Below the pieces are notes generated by a model, which saw only the letters and a list, made by a program, of their open reading frames with translations, ran no database searches and was not told the DNA's origin. Made by a program: the position numbers and the translations under genes. Positions 47,974 to 58,625 of a stretch of 64,000 nt of DNA are shown in pieces (position 1 is the stretch's first letter; each line of letters begins with the position of its first letter). The DNA comes from Methylorubrum rhodesianum. Lineage in GTDB: Bacteria; Pseudomonadota; Alphaproteobacteria; Rhizobiales; Beijerinckiaceae. The DNA is taken from the NCBI RefSeq assembly GCF_014199985.1, contig NZ_JACHOS010000009.1, positions 124,001-188,000 of the forward strand. Direction: 5' to 3'.

Positions 47974-49074
47974 ATGACCCAATCCGAAAAGCCCGGCCGC
48001 CCCGAGCCGATCCCGCTCACCGTGCTCACCGGCTTTCTCGGCGCGGGCAAAACCACGCTGCTGAACCGCCTCCTCGCCGACCCGGCGCTGGCCGACACGG
48101 TGGTGATCGTCAACGAGTTCGGCGAGGTCGGTCTCGACCACCTGCTGATCGAGACGGTGGACGAGGGGATGATCCTGCTCGGTGCGGGATGCCTGTGCTG
48201 CACCGTGCGCGGCGACCTGATCTCGACGCTCGAAGATCTGCTGCGCCGCCGCGACAACGGCCGAATCAACCCGTTCCGACGGGTCGTGATCGAGACCACG
48301 GGGCTGGCCGACCCGGCGCCGATCCTGCACGCGCTGATCTACCACCCCTATCTCGCCATCCGCTTCCAGCTGCAGGGGGTGGTGACGGTGGTCGACGCGG
48401 TCAACGGCGCCGCCACTCTCGACGCGCACGGCGAAGCCCTGCGGCAAGCGGCGGTGGCCGACCATCTCGTGGTGACCAAGGCCGACCTGCCCGGCGCCGA
48501 GGCGGAGGCACTCACCCGGCGGCTCGCCGCCCTCAATCCCGGCGCGCAGATCCACGGGCCCGACGTGCCGCCCGAGCGCCTGCTCGGCGGCCTGTTCGGC
48601 CTCGACGGCCGGGGGACGAGCAAGAGCGAGGATGTGCGGGCGTGGCTCGGCGCCGAGGAGCCGGATCACCACCATGGCCCCCATCATCACGACGTGAACC
48701 GGCACGACGCGGCGATCCGCGCCTTCCACCTCATCAGCGACGCGCCGGTGCCGCGCCCTGCCTTCGAGATGTTCCTGGATCTGCTGCGCTCGGCGCACGG
48801 ACCGAAGCTCCTGCGCCTCAAGGGCCTCGTGGCGCTCGCCGACGACCCCGAGCGGCCGGTCGTGGTGCACGGAGTACAGCACGTCGTCCACGCGCCGGAG
48901 ACGCTGCCGGCCTGGCCCGATGCGGACCACCGCTCGCGGCTGGTGCTGATCGTGCGCGACCTCGACCCGGCCTTCGTCCGCCGGATCTGGGACGCCTTCC
49001 TCGGCAAGCCCGCGCCGGACACACCGGACCGGGCGGCGCTGACCGAGAACCCGTTGGCAATTCCGGGCGGGTAG
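47974..49074 (+). CDS. CobW-family (G3E) metal-chaperone GTPase
   Basis: A 366-aa COG0523 protein. Seen: Walker A TVLTGFLGAGKTTLLN, VIVNEFGEVGLDHLL, the metal-binding CxCC in GCLCCTVRGDL, IETTGLADPAPIL, VTKADLPG, a His-rich insert DHHHGPHHHDVNRHD (about residues 230-244), and a C-terminal CobW_C domain. Family members insert zinc, cobalt or nickel into targets. The His-rich loop points to Zn or Ni binding. There is a possible link with urease (nickel) or with cobalamin (cobalt) genes in this window, but no zinc-uptake operator was recognised. Confidence 0.88.
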   Translation: MTQSEKPGRPEPIPLTVLTGFLGAGKTTLLNRLLADPALADTVVIVNEFGEVGLDHLLIETVDEGMILLGAGCLCCTVRGDLISTLEDLLRRRDNGRINPFRRVVIETTGLADPAPILHALIYHPYLAIRFQLQGVVTVVDAVNGAATLDAHGEALRQAAVADHLVVTKADLPGAEAEALTRRLAALNPGAQIHGPDVPPERLLGGLFGLDGRGTSKSEDVRAWLGAEEPDHHHGPHHHDVNRHDAAIRAFHLISDAPVPRPAFEMFLDLLRSAHGPKLLRLKGLVALADDPERPVVVHGVQHVVHAPETLPAWPDADHRSRLVLIVRDLDPAFVRRIWDAFLGKPAPDTPDRAALTENPLAIPGG

Positions 49075-49130
49075 AATGCGTTCGCGCAAGCGAGAAGGCT
49101 GTCACGACGCGGCAGCCTCTTCCCGCTCTC

Positions 49131-49225
49131 GTCGCGCCCTGGATTGCTTCGGCTCCGCCTCGCAATGACGGCGAGGGCGATTCACATCGTCATTGCGAGC
49201 GAAGCGAAGCAATCCAGGGCGCGAC
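49131..49225. repeat. Inverted pair of 38-40-base REP-like repeats
   Basis: Copy A (49131-49170) starts GTCGCGCCCTGGATTGCTTC and ends CGCAATGACG. Copy B (49188-49225) is its near-exact inverse, starting CGTCATTGCGAGCGAAGCGA. A partial third copy GTCGCGCCCTGGAT is at 49598-49611 in the same orientation as A. The element type is a dispersed repeat known from many Rhizobiales genomes. Confidence 0.8.
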
Positions 49226-49284
49226 ATCCACAGATTGTATCGCTACGATCAAAGCGGGAACGGCTTGGCCCCGAGGCGCGATCG

Positions 49285-49572
49285 ATGCGGCAGCCTGTCG
49301 TCTACATCATGGCGAGTGCCCGCAACGGGACGCTCTACACCGGCGTCACTTCGAACCTTCCGCGCCGTGCCTACGAACATCGAGCCAAGCTGACGGAAGG
49401 CTTCACAGCCCGCTACGGCTGCAAGCTTCTGGTCTGGTACGAGCCGCACGAAACAATGATCGAGGCCATTTCGCGCGAGAAGCAGATCAAGGCTGGCTCA
49501 CGAAGCAGGAAGCTGGCCCTGATCGAACGACTCAATCCCGATTGGCGCGATCTTTATCCCGATCTCGCCTGA
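49285..49572 (+). CDS. GIY-YIG domain protein (small, YhbQ/UPF0213-like)
   Basis: A 95-aa protein with the nuclease-superfamily pattern VVYIMASARNGTLYTGVTSN (VYI...YTG in place of GIY...YIG), the conserved Arg in LPRRAYEHR, and the metal Glu region AISREKQIK. Family members are small putative DNA endonucleases of uncertain function. Bracketed by repeat copies at 49131-49225 and 49598-49611, so it may travel with them. Confidence 0.85.
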   Translation: MRQPVVYIMASARNGTLYTGVTSNLPRRAYEHRAKLTEGFTARYGCKLLVWYEPHETMIEAISREKQIKAGSRSRKLALIERLNPDWRDLYPDLA

Positions 49573-49651
49573 TATCCTGCACGTGCGTCGGGCCAATGTC
49601 GCGCCCTGGATCGATCGCGCCGAACCTCGCGATGCCGGGAGAGATGAAAGA

Positions 49652-49975
49652 CTACTCGTCCTCGCCGAACCTGTCGGCGAGCAGCGCCTCGATCGCGTCG
49701 AGGGCGGCGCCCGCATCGTCGCCGACGGCGACGACGGCGATCGTGGTGCCCTTGGCCGCGCCCAGCGTCAGCAGGCCCATGATCGAGCGCCCGCCGACGG
49801 TCTCGCCGCCGCGGGTCACCGTCACGCCCGCGGCGAAGCGCTCCACCGTCTGGACGAACTTGGCCGAGGCGCGGGCGTGCAGGCCGCGGCGATTGATGAT
49901 CGGCAGGATCCGGACGAGACCGCCCTCCGGCACCTCCGGCTGCGGCTCGACCTCGCCGTCCACGCTCTCGCTCAT
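49652..49975 (-). CDS. HPr-like phosphocarrier protein of the regulatory PTS
   Basis: 107 aa. The phosphoryl-accepting His is in NRRGLHARASAKF and the HprK target Ser in VGGRSIMGLLTLGA, as in HPr; a 17-residue acidic N-terminal extension precedes the domain. GTG at 49987 is the alternative start. Works with EIIA(Man) (50122) and HprK (50650) in a regulatory phosphorelay, with no sugar permease nearby. Last gene of the ChvI-ChvG-HprK-EIIA-HPr run. Confidence 0.9.
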   Translation of the reverse strand: MSESVDGEVEPQPEVPEGGLVRILPIINRRGLHARASAKFVQTVERFAAGVTVTRGGETVGGRSIMGLLTLGAAKGTTIAVVAVGDDAGAALDAIEALLADRFGEDE

Positions 49976-50121
49976 CGCCTCCGGCACTCCCTTCCCCCGC
50001 CGCTTCCATGCCGGTCGCGGCGCGTCGGGGCGCGCCGTTCCGGATGCGGGACGACGTGGTTAAGCCGGGAGCAGGGCGAAGGAAAGGCGGTGCGGCGGAG
50101 AGATCGAACTGCGGGCCCGCG

Positions 50122-50523
50122 TTACTTGCCCGCGAGAACCCGCGAGGCGACGTTGATGTACTTGCGGCCCGCCTCTTGCGCGTGGAGCACGGCGTCGCCG
50201 AGGCTCTCGGCCTCGCGCACGCTGGCGAGCTTGATCAGCATCGGCAGATTGATCCCGGCGACCACCTCGACCTGGCCGCCGTTCATACACGACAGGGCGA
50301 GGTTCGACGGGGTGCCGCCGAACATGTCGGTGAGAACCACGACGCCCTGACCGGAGTTGACCCGGCCGACGGCGGACATGATGTCGCCGCGACGCAGCTC
50401 CATATCGTCCTCCGGGCCGATCGTGATCGTCTCGACCTGCTTCTGAGGGCCGACGACATGCTCCAGGGCGGCCTTGAACTCGGTCGCCAACAGCCCGTGG
50501 GTGACGAGCACCATTCCAATCAT
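50122..50523 (-). CDS. PTS EIIA component, mannose family
   Basis: A 133-aa EIIA(Man)-type protein. The phospho-His is in GMVLVTHGLLATEF near the N-terminus; the LTDMFGGTPSNLAL motif is diagnostic. In alphaproteobacteria such a lone EIIA(Man) with HPr and HprK is regulatory. Starts at 50523 with GGAA upstream. Confidence 0.92.
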   Translation of the reverse strand: MIGMVLVTHGLLATEFKAALEHVVGPQKQVETITIGPEDDMELRRGDIMSAVGRVNSGQGVVVLTDMFGGTPSNLALSCMNGGQVEVVAGINLPMLIKLASVREAESLGDAVLHAQEAGRKYINVASRVLAGK

Positions 50524-50649
50524 CGAAGCGTGTTCCAACGCCCTGTGAGCGGAGACGCCATCTTGTGCAGCGCAAGGTGAAGCGCAAGCGGGTCGCGTCG
50601 CTTTTGACGAACGCAACGTCGCTACCATGACATGGAGGTGGCAGCCGCG

Positions 50650-51177
50650 CTACACATCGCGGACGCCGCCGGGCACGAGAGCCGCCGGGTGCGTCCGCAT
50701 TGCCACGCCGGCTCGAAGCGCCTCGCGAATCAGGTATTCGCGGGGATGGCGCGGATCAAGGACGAGGCGCGGGAGTGCGACGCCGAGGACCAGCGCCGTC
50801 TCCGCCGTCTCGGGCAGGCGCTCGGCCTCCGCCACGAGATCGACCACGAGGCGGAGCACCGCGGCCGGCGCGTGGCGCGCGAGGCGGCGAGGCCCCAGGC
50901 CGCGGATCTCGATCAGGCCGGCGAGCGCCGGGTGTGGCCGGGCGACGAGGCGGCCGTGATGCGGCTCCAGCCGGATCCGGTCGTCGCCGACGAGGCGGGC
51001 ATGGCGGCCTTCGAGGAAGAAGCGGTCGAGAAGCGCGAGGCAGAGGGCGGACTTGCCCGATCCGGACGGCCCGCGGATCAGCACCCCGGCCTCGTCGAGG
51101 AGCACGCAGCTCGCGTGGACCGTCTCCCCTCTCGGCTCTCCCCCGGACGCGCCCTTTCCGCTACCCTCCCCGCTCAT
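50650..51177 (-). CDS. hprK: HPr kinase/phosphorylase, short alphaproteobacterial form
   Basis: A 175-aa protein lacking the N-terminal domain of Gram-positive HprK. Walker A IRGPSGSGKSALCLAL and the signature LIEIRGLGPRRLA are present. It phosphorylates HPr on Ser. Its ATG overlaps the stop of the ChvG gene by four bases (ATGA), so its synthesis is coupled to the sensor kinase. Confidence 0.9.
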   Translation of the reverse strand: MSGEGSGKGASGGEPRGETVHASCVLLDEAGVLIRGPSGSGKSALCLALLDRFFLEGRHARLVGDDRIRLEPHHGRLVARPHPALAGLIEIRGLGPRRLARHAPAAVLRLVVDLVAEAERLPETAETALVLGVALPRLVLDPRHPREYLIREALRAGVAMRTHPAALVPGGVRDV

Positions 51178-53024
51178 GCGGCGAGGTCGTCCTCGCCGTA
51201 GCGGTCGGCCCGGGGGGCCACGGGCAGGCGCACGATGAAGCGGGCGCCGCGCACCGTCGGATGCCCCTCCTCGTCGGCCGGGCCGGGGCGGTTCTCGGCG
51301 CGGATCGTGCCGTGATGGGCCTGGATGATCTGCCGCGAAATCGACAGGCCGAGACCCGAATTCTGGCCGAAGCCCTGTTCCGGCCGGTCGGTGTAAAAGC
51401 GCTCGAAGATCCGCTCCAGGGCATGTTCGGGAATGCCCGGCCCCTCGTCCTCGACCACGAACTCGACCTCGTTCTTGAGGCGGCGCAGCGCCACCCGCAC
51501 CTTGGCGCCCGGCGGCGAGAAGGAGCGGGCGTTGTCGAGCAGGTTGTTGACGACCTGCCCGAGACGGCTGTCGTGGCCGATGATGCGGAACGGATCCTCA
51601 ATCTCGGCGCCGGGCCGCTCGATGTCGAACTGGATCACCGCCGCGTTGGCGCGCCGCCGCTCGTTGGCGACCGAGGTCACGGTGGTGAGGAGCTTGCCGA
51701 GGTCGACCCGGCGCGCCTCGGCGCGGGCGAGTTCCGCATCGAGGCGGGAGGCGTCGGAGATGTCCGAGATCAGACGGTCGAGGCGCTTCACATCGTGCTG
51801 GATGATCTGCATCAGCCGGCTGCGCGACTCGTCGGTCTTGGCCAGCGGCAGGGTCTCGACCGCGCTGCGCAGGGAGGTCAGCGGGTTCTTCAACTCGTGG
51901 CTGACATCGGCGGCGAAGCTCTCGATGGCGTCGAGCCGGCGGTAGAGCGCCTGGGTCATGTCGCGCAGCGCGCCCGACAGGTGGCCGATCTCGTCGGTGC
52001 GGCCCGTGAAGTCGGGAATCTCCTGGCGTGACTTGATGCCCCGGCGCACCCGCTCGGCGGCGTCGGCGAGCCGGCGCACCGGCCCGGCGATGGCGCCCGC
52101 GAGCAGGATCGACAGAACCAGCATCACCGCGGCCGCGACGAGGAAGACCTGGAGCAGGCCAAAGCGCTCGGAGGCGATCACCCGGTCGATGTCGCCCCCC
52201 TGCGTCGAGACCATCAGCACGCCGCGCACCGAGCCGGCCCGCTGGATCGGCACCGCCACCGAGACGATGGTCTCGCCGCGCTCGTTGCGCCGGGAGATGG
52301 TGCCGCGCGAGCCCTTGAGCGCCGCCTGGACCTCACGGAAGGCGCGCCCGTCCTGCGGCCCCGCCTCCTCCTGGGCCGAGCGCTCGCTGACGACGAGGCC
52401 GAGGATGCGGTTGCCGATGAAGTCCCAGATCCGCTCCAGCACGTTGGGCTTCGGGGGCTTCACCGCCGTGTCGCTGCGGGCGATGTCGCCGCGGGCGTAG
52501 AGCGAGCGGGTGTCGAACAGCAGGCTGCCCTCGCGGTCGTAGACCCGGGCGCGGTTGCCGGTGGGGGTCACGAGGCGGCGCAGCAGGGGCGCGACCTTCT
52601 CGGGGTTGAGCGAGAAGGCGAGCGAGGCGGGGTCATCCTCGAAGTCGCGGCCCTCGCCGGCCTGCTGCTGCAGCAGCTTGTCGGGATCGACCCGGATCGT
52701 GTCGGTGTCGACGGAAGCCTGGGCGGCGATGGCGCCGGCGATGATGTCGCCCTGGATCAGCAGGCTCTGCACCCGGGCCTGGATCAGCCCCTGGCGGAAC
52801 TGGTTCAGGTAGAGGAAGCCGAACAGGAGAACGATCAGCCCGACGAGGTTGAGCACCACGATGCGGCGCGTCAGGCTCGACGAGGCGCGCTGGCCGACCG
52901 CGTTCCAGAGGTCGCGCGGCCAGGTCAGCGGCGGGCGGGTGAGGGAGCCGACGAGACGCGCGAGGAGGCCGGGGCGTGCCTGGGCCTCATCGGAATCGGG
53001 CTGGCGGGACAGGGGGGCGAGCAT
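51174..53024 (-). CDS. chvG: ChvG/ExoS-type sensor histidine kinase
   Basis: A 616-aa membrane kinase: TM1 about residues 53-75 (RIVVLNLVGLIVLLFGFLYL), a periplasmic domain, TM2 about 285-305 (FLVAAAVMLVLSILLAGAIA), HAMP, HisKA with phospho-acceptor His in FAADVSHELKNPLTS, HATPase motifs (NLLDNARSFS, DEGPGIPEHAL, GLGLSISRQII). ChvG senses acid or envelope stress in Rhizobiales and controls ChvI. Co-transcribed with chvI upstream and hprK downstream. Confidence 0.92.
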   Translation of the reverse strand: MLAPLSRQPDSDEAQARPGLLARLVGSLTRPPLTWPRDLWNAVGQRASSSLTRRIVVLNLVGLIVLLFGFLYLNQFRQGLIQARVQSLLIQGDIIAGAIAAQASVDTDTIRVDPDKLLQQQAGEGRDFEDDPASLAFSLNPEKVAPLLRRLVTPTGNRARVYDREGSLLFDTRSLYARGDIARSDTAVKPPKPNVLERIWDFIGNRILGLVVSERSAQEEAGPQDGRAFREVQAALKGSRGTISRRNERGETIVSVAVPIQRAGSVRGVLMVSTQGGDIDRVIASERFGLLQVFLVAAAVMLVLSILLAGAIAGPVRRLADAAERVRRGIKSRQEIPDFTGRTDEIGHLSGALRDMTQALYRRLDAIESFAADVSHELKNPLTSLRSAVETLPLAKTDESRSRLMQIIQHDVKRLDRLISDISDASRLDAELARAEARRVDLGKLLTTVTSVANERRRANAAVIQFDIERPGAEIEDPFRIIGHDSRLGQVVNNLLDNARSFSPPGAKVRVALRRLKNEVEFVVEDEGPGIPEHALERIFERFYTDRPEQGFGQNSGLGLSISRQIIQAHHGTIRAENRPGPADEEGHPTVRGARFIVRLPVAPRADRYGEDDLAA

Positions 53025-53052
53025 CGACGGACGGGATCTCCCGGAAATCGTC

Positions 53053-53766
53053 TCAACCCTCCTTGAACCGGTAGCCGACGCCGTAGAGCGTCTCGATCAT
53101 GTCGAAGCTCTGGTCCGTCACCTTGAACTTCTTGCGCAGCCGCTTGATGTGGCTGTCGATGGTGCGGTCGTCGACATAGACCTGATCGTCGTAGGCCGCG
53201 TCCATCAGGGCGTTGCGGCTCTTCACGACGCCGGGGCGCTGGGCCAGCGCCTGGAGGATCAGGAACTCGGTGACGGTGAGCGTCACCGGCTCGCCCTTCC
53301 AGGTGCAGGTATGGCGCTCGGGATCCATCATCAGCTGGCCGCGCTCGAGCGAACGGGCGGCGGCGTCCGCCTCGCGGGCGGCGGCGCCGGGGGTGGCGTC
53401 TTTCGGAGCGAAGCGGCGCAGCACCGCCTTGACTCGCTCCACCAGCAGGCGCTGCGAGAACGGCTTATGGATGAAGTCGTCCGCGCCCATCTTGAGGCCG
53501 AACAGCTCGTCGATCTCCTCGTCCTTTGAGGTGAGGAAGATCACGGGAAGGTCCGATTTCTGCCGCAGGCGCCTGAGAAGCTCCATTCCGTCCATGCGCG
53601 GCATCTTGATGTCGAAGATGGCGAGATCGGGCGGGGAGTGACGCAGACCGTCCAACGCCGAGGCGCCGTCGGTGTAGGTCTGGATGCGGTAGCCCTCGGT
53701 CTCCAGCGCGATCGAGACGGAGGTCAGGATGTTGCGGTCGTCGTCGACGAGGGCGATCGTGGGCAT
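53053..53766 (-). CDS. chvI: ChvI-type response regulator (OmpR family)
   Basis: A 237-aa receiver plus winged helix. Phospho-Asp in [19 protein letters not shown]; Thr/Lys switch residues in FLTSKDEE and FIHKPFS; DNA-binding region with [15 protein letters not shown] and [17 protein letters not shown] precedes the ATG. It starts the five-gene cluster that ends with HPr. Confidence 0.93.
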   Translation of the reverse strand: MPTIALVDDDRNILTSVSIALETEGYRIQTYTDGASALDGLRHSPPDLAIFDIKMPRMDGMELLRRLRQKSDLPVIFLTSKDEEIDELFGLKMGADDFIHKPFSQRLLVERVKAVLRRFAPKDATPGAAAREADAAARSLERGQLMMDPERHTCTWKGEPVTLTVTEFLILQALAQRPGVVKSRNALMDAAYDDQVYVDDRTIDSHIKRLRKKFKVTDQSFDMIETLYGVGYRFKEG

Positions 53767-54074
53767 GCAGTTTCCCTGACTTGACGGCGCGCGCGCCGCC
53801 CCTGGCGCGTCCTTAATGCGGGCCCGCGACGGCCAGGCGCCGCCCCCGCAAATCGGGGACCGCCGGCCGTGCGGAGGGTCTCGTCCTTTACGACCATCGT
53901 TCGAAAAAAGCGAGCGGCAGTCTAAGCTTGGCCTTATCGGCCGGCTCGGCGGAAGGGCCCCAAGATAAAAAAACAGGGCGGACAACGCGCCGCGCCCGGC
54001 CTCTCCGCCGGCTCTTCTGCGCGCACCCTGCACCGCGCTATGCTCGTTCCCGAAATTTCGGGAGAACAGTTTCC
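53767..54074. other. Divergent promoter region of chvI
   Basis: About 300 bases between chvI and the plus-strand FMN-protein gene. It probably carries both promoters; I could not identify ChvI boxes with confidence. Confidence 0.35.
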
Positions 54075-54884
54075 ATGGCCAACGACGCGACGCCGCCCGT
54101 GCAGGAACGGCGCGGACCGGCCGAACCTCTGCCCGCATCCGAGGCGCCCTTCGACGCGATCGGGCTCGCCCGGTACCTGCTGCGCAGCGTGCGGTCGGGG
54201 GCGCTCGCCACGATCGACGCGACCGACGGCACGCCCTTCGCCTCCCTCGTCACCATCGCCACGGACGTCGACGGCACGCCCCTGATGCTGATGTCGCGGC
54301 TCTCGGCGCATACGCGCAATCTCGACAAGGACCCGCGCGCCTCGCTGCTGTTCTCGGTGGGCGGCAAGGGCGACCCGCTGGCCCATCCGCGCCTGACCGT
54401 GACGGGGCGCGCCACGCGCACGGACGAGAAGCGGGTCCGCGAACGCTTCCTGGCGCGCCACCCGAAGGCCAAGCTCTACGCCGACTTTCCCGATTTCGGC
54501 TTCTTCGCCCTCACCCCCGCGGCTGGCCACCTCAACGGAGGTTTTGCCAAGGCGGCGACCCTGACGCCGCAGGAGCTGCTCCTCGACATGGCCGGCGCCG
54601 AGGCGATCGTTGCGGGCGAGCGCGGCGCCGTCGAGCACATGAACGCGGATCACGCCGACGCGCTCGCCCTCTACGCCGCGGGTGCCGGCGAGCCCGGTAC
54701 CGGCTGGCGCCTCACCGGGCTCGATCCGGAGGGGCTCGACCTGATGGCCGGCGAGCGCACGGCGCGGGTGCCCTACCCCGAGCCGGTGCGCGACATGGGC
54801 GCGTTGCGAAAGACCCTGGTGGCGATGGCCGCCGCAGCGCGGGCCGCCGGCGCGGAGGCTCCGCCCCCCCATCCGGAGACTTGA
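54075..54884 (+). CDS. Pyridoxamine-phosphate-oxidase-like FMN-binding protein with DUF2470 domain
   Basis: A 269-aa protein. The split-barrel flavin-binding domain fills residues 25-165 ([40 protein letters not shown]). The C-terminal DUF2470 (about 185-260) has [18 protein letters not shown], as in the HugZ/heme-utilisation group. GGGAG precedes the ATG. The group degrades or binds haem, or acts as flavin reductase; activity here is not assigned. Confidence 0.8.
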   Translation: MANDATPPVQERRGPAEPLPASEAPFDAIGLARYLLRSVRSGALATIDATDGTPFASLVTIATDVDGTPLMLMSRLSAHTRNLDKDPRASLLFSVGGKGDPLAHPRLTVTGRATRTDEKRVRERFLARHPKAKLYADFPDFGFFALTPAAGHLNGGFAKAATLTPQELLLDMAGAEAIVAGERGAVEHMNADHADALALYAAGAGEPGTGWRLTGLDPEGLDLMAGERTARVPYPEPVRDMGALRKTLVAMAAAARAAGAEAPPPHPET

Positions 54885-55034
54885 GGCAGCCGTCTTGGCG
54901 GGAAGGATCCACCCCGCGGCCTCGCCCCGCCTTGGCGCGCGTGCCCGCCGCTGCTATTCCCGGCCCGGCCAATCCCGACAGACCTGCCGTGCGCCGCGCC
55001 AGCCCGCAACGGGTTCGCCGTGCCGGAGACCCTG

Positions 55035-56840
<1,806 letters not shown>

Positions 56841-57267
56841 CGGCGTCGACCCGGCCGCGAAGACGGGCCTGCCCGACTGTCATCGCAGCGCCGGATACGC
56901 GCAATTCGGGGTGATGCTCGATCGGGAAAGGCCGCGCGCCGGATCGCTTTAGCGGCGCCCGCGTTGATGGCGAGGGAGCGACGGAAAGCCCGGGGGAAAG
57001 GGCCGTGGCGGCCCCCGGTGCGGTTCCCTGATACGCCGCCGGGAAAGCCGTCACGAACCATATGCGACGAAATTTCGGTCGCCTCGTTTCGAGGGGCCGA
57101 TTTGTATTCATTTGTAAGAAACGATCCCGTCATACCCCCGTCAAGCCGCCACGGTAACGGCGCAATTCGGGAGCTTCGGTTGCGCGCAAGCGACACGCCG
57201 AATCAACCGGCGCGCGGCGCGCCCGTCGTGAAATCGAGGCGCTGGGTCGAAGCGGGATCGGACGACG
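56841..57267 (+). other. Intergenic region upstream of the RND efflux genes
   Basis: About 430 bases. The part 57060-57130 is AT-richer (TTGTATTCATTTGTAAG) and is the best promoter candidate for the RND operon. No gene or clear metal-regulator site seen. Confidence 0.4.
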
Positions 57268-58533
57268 ATGGGCGGGGCGCACGAGGAAAACCTGACGCCG
57301 CGAACGATGCGGCTGCGGACGCAGCTGCTCGTTGCCTGCGTGCTGGGGGCGGGAGCGGCCGCGGCCGTGTGGTACGGGCGGCCCAAGGAGGTCGATGCCG
57401 CGGTGCCGACGCCGGCCGCGGTGAGCGCCGCGGCGCCGGGGACGGGACCGGTGCGCTTCGTGCTCACCGCCAGCCAGCTCGCCACCGTCACCACCGTGCC
57501 GGTCGAGCAGCGCCTGTTCTACGAGGACATCGCCACCGAGGGGAAGATCAGCGTCGACGAGTATCGAGCGACGCCGGTCTTCTCGCCCTATGCCGGCCGG
57601 GTCATCACCATCTTCGCCCGTTCCGGCGAACAGGTGAAGCAGGGCGACAAGCTGTTCTCGCTCCAGGCCAACGAGATGGTCCAGGCGCAGAACGATTTCC
57701 TCGCGGCACTGAACGTGCTCAACAAGTCGCGCTCGCAGCTCTCCTACGCGACCAACACCGAGAAGCGCCTGCACGATCTCTACGATTCCCGCGTCACCAC
57801 GCTGAAGGAATTGCAGACGGCGCAGAACGACCTCGCCACCGCGCAGAACGACGCCAAGACGGCGGAGGTCGGCCTGGAGGCGGTGCGTAACCGCCTGCGC
57901 ATCCTCGGGCTCGCCGACGACGACATGAAGGCCCTCCAGACCAAGGGCGCGATCAACCCCGAGACGACGATCTACGCCCCGCTCTCCGGCACCGTGATCC
58001 AGCGCAAGATCGGCCCGGGCCAGTACATCAACACCGGCGGCTCCGATCCTTCCTACGTCATCGGCGATCTCGGCCGGGTCTGGATCGTCGCGCAGCTGCG
58101 CGAGACCGATGCGGCCAAGGTCGATCTCGGCGAGCGCATCCGCTTCCGGGTGCTCGCCTACCCGAACCAGATCTTCGAGAGCCGGATCAACTACATCGGC
58201 GCCTCGGTCGATCCCGCCACCCGGCGCATCGTCGTGCGGGCCGAGATCGACAATCCCAAGGGGCTGCTGAAGCCCGAGATGTATGCCAGCGTCCACATCA
58301 TCAACGAGCGTGAGACCGTCTCTCGCGCCGTGCCGCGGCAGGCGGTGATCTTCGAGGGCGACAAGGCGCGGGTCTGGGTGCTCGGCGCCGGCAATGCCGT
58401 GGAGAGCCGCCCGGTGAAGACCGGCTTTCTCGACGGCAACAACATCGAAATCACGGAAGGTCTCTCCGTCGGCGAGCGGGTGATCTCGAAGGGCGCCCTG
58501 TTCATCGACGGAATGACCGATCAGCCCGGCTGA
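57268..58533 (+). CDS. RND efflux periplasmic adaptor (CzcB/CusB-like membrane fusion protein)
   Basis: A 421-aa protein. N-terminal membrane anchor about residues 17-32 (LLVACVLGAGAAAAVWYG), then lipoyl/beta-barrel parts (FSPYAGRVITIFARSGEQVK), a coiled-coil hairpin about 140-215 (KSRSQLSYATNTEKRLHDLY), the returning lipoyl half (APLSGTVIQRKIGPGQYINT) and barrel (VPRQAVIFEGDKARVWVLG). Links the inner-membrane pump to an outer-membrane channel. No His-rich metal-binding domain. 92 bases before the pump gene. Confidence 0.9.
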   Translation: MGGAHEENLTPRTMRLRTQLLVACVLGAGAAAAVWYGRPKEVDAAVPTPAAVSAAAPGTGPVRFVLTASQLATVTTVPVEQRLFYEDIATEGKISVDEYRATPVFSPYAGRVITIFARSGEQVKQGDKLFSLQANEMVQAQNDFLAALNVLNKSRSQLSYATNTEKRLHDLYDSRVTTLKELQTAQNDLATAQNDAKTAEVGLEAVRNRLRILGLADDDMKALQTKGAINPETTIYAPLSGTVIQRKIGPGQYINTGGSDPSYVIGDLGRVWIVAQLRETDAAKVDLGERIRFRVLAYPNQIFESRINYIGASVDPATRRIVVRAEIDNPKGLLKPEMYASVHIINERETVSRAVPRQAVIFEGDKARVWVLGAGNAVESRPVKTGFLDGNNIEITEGLSVGERVISKGALFIDGMTDQPG

Positions 58534-58625
58534 CGGGCCTGGCCAACGTTCCCCGCGAAAAGAAGCATTCCGAGCCGGGGCCGTCCCCGGCCGCGCCGTA
58601 GCGGCGCGAGGCTGGAACCGACCCC

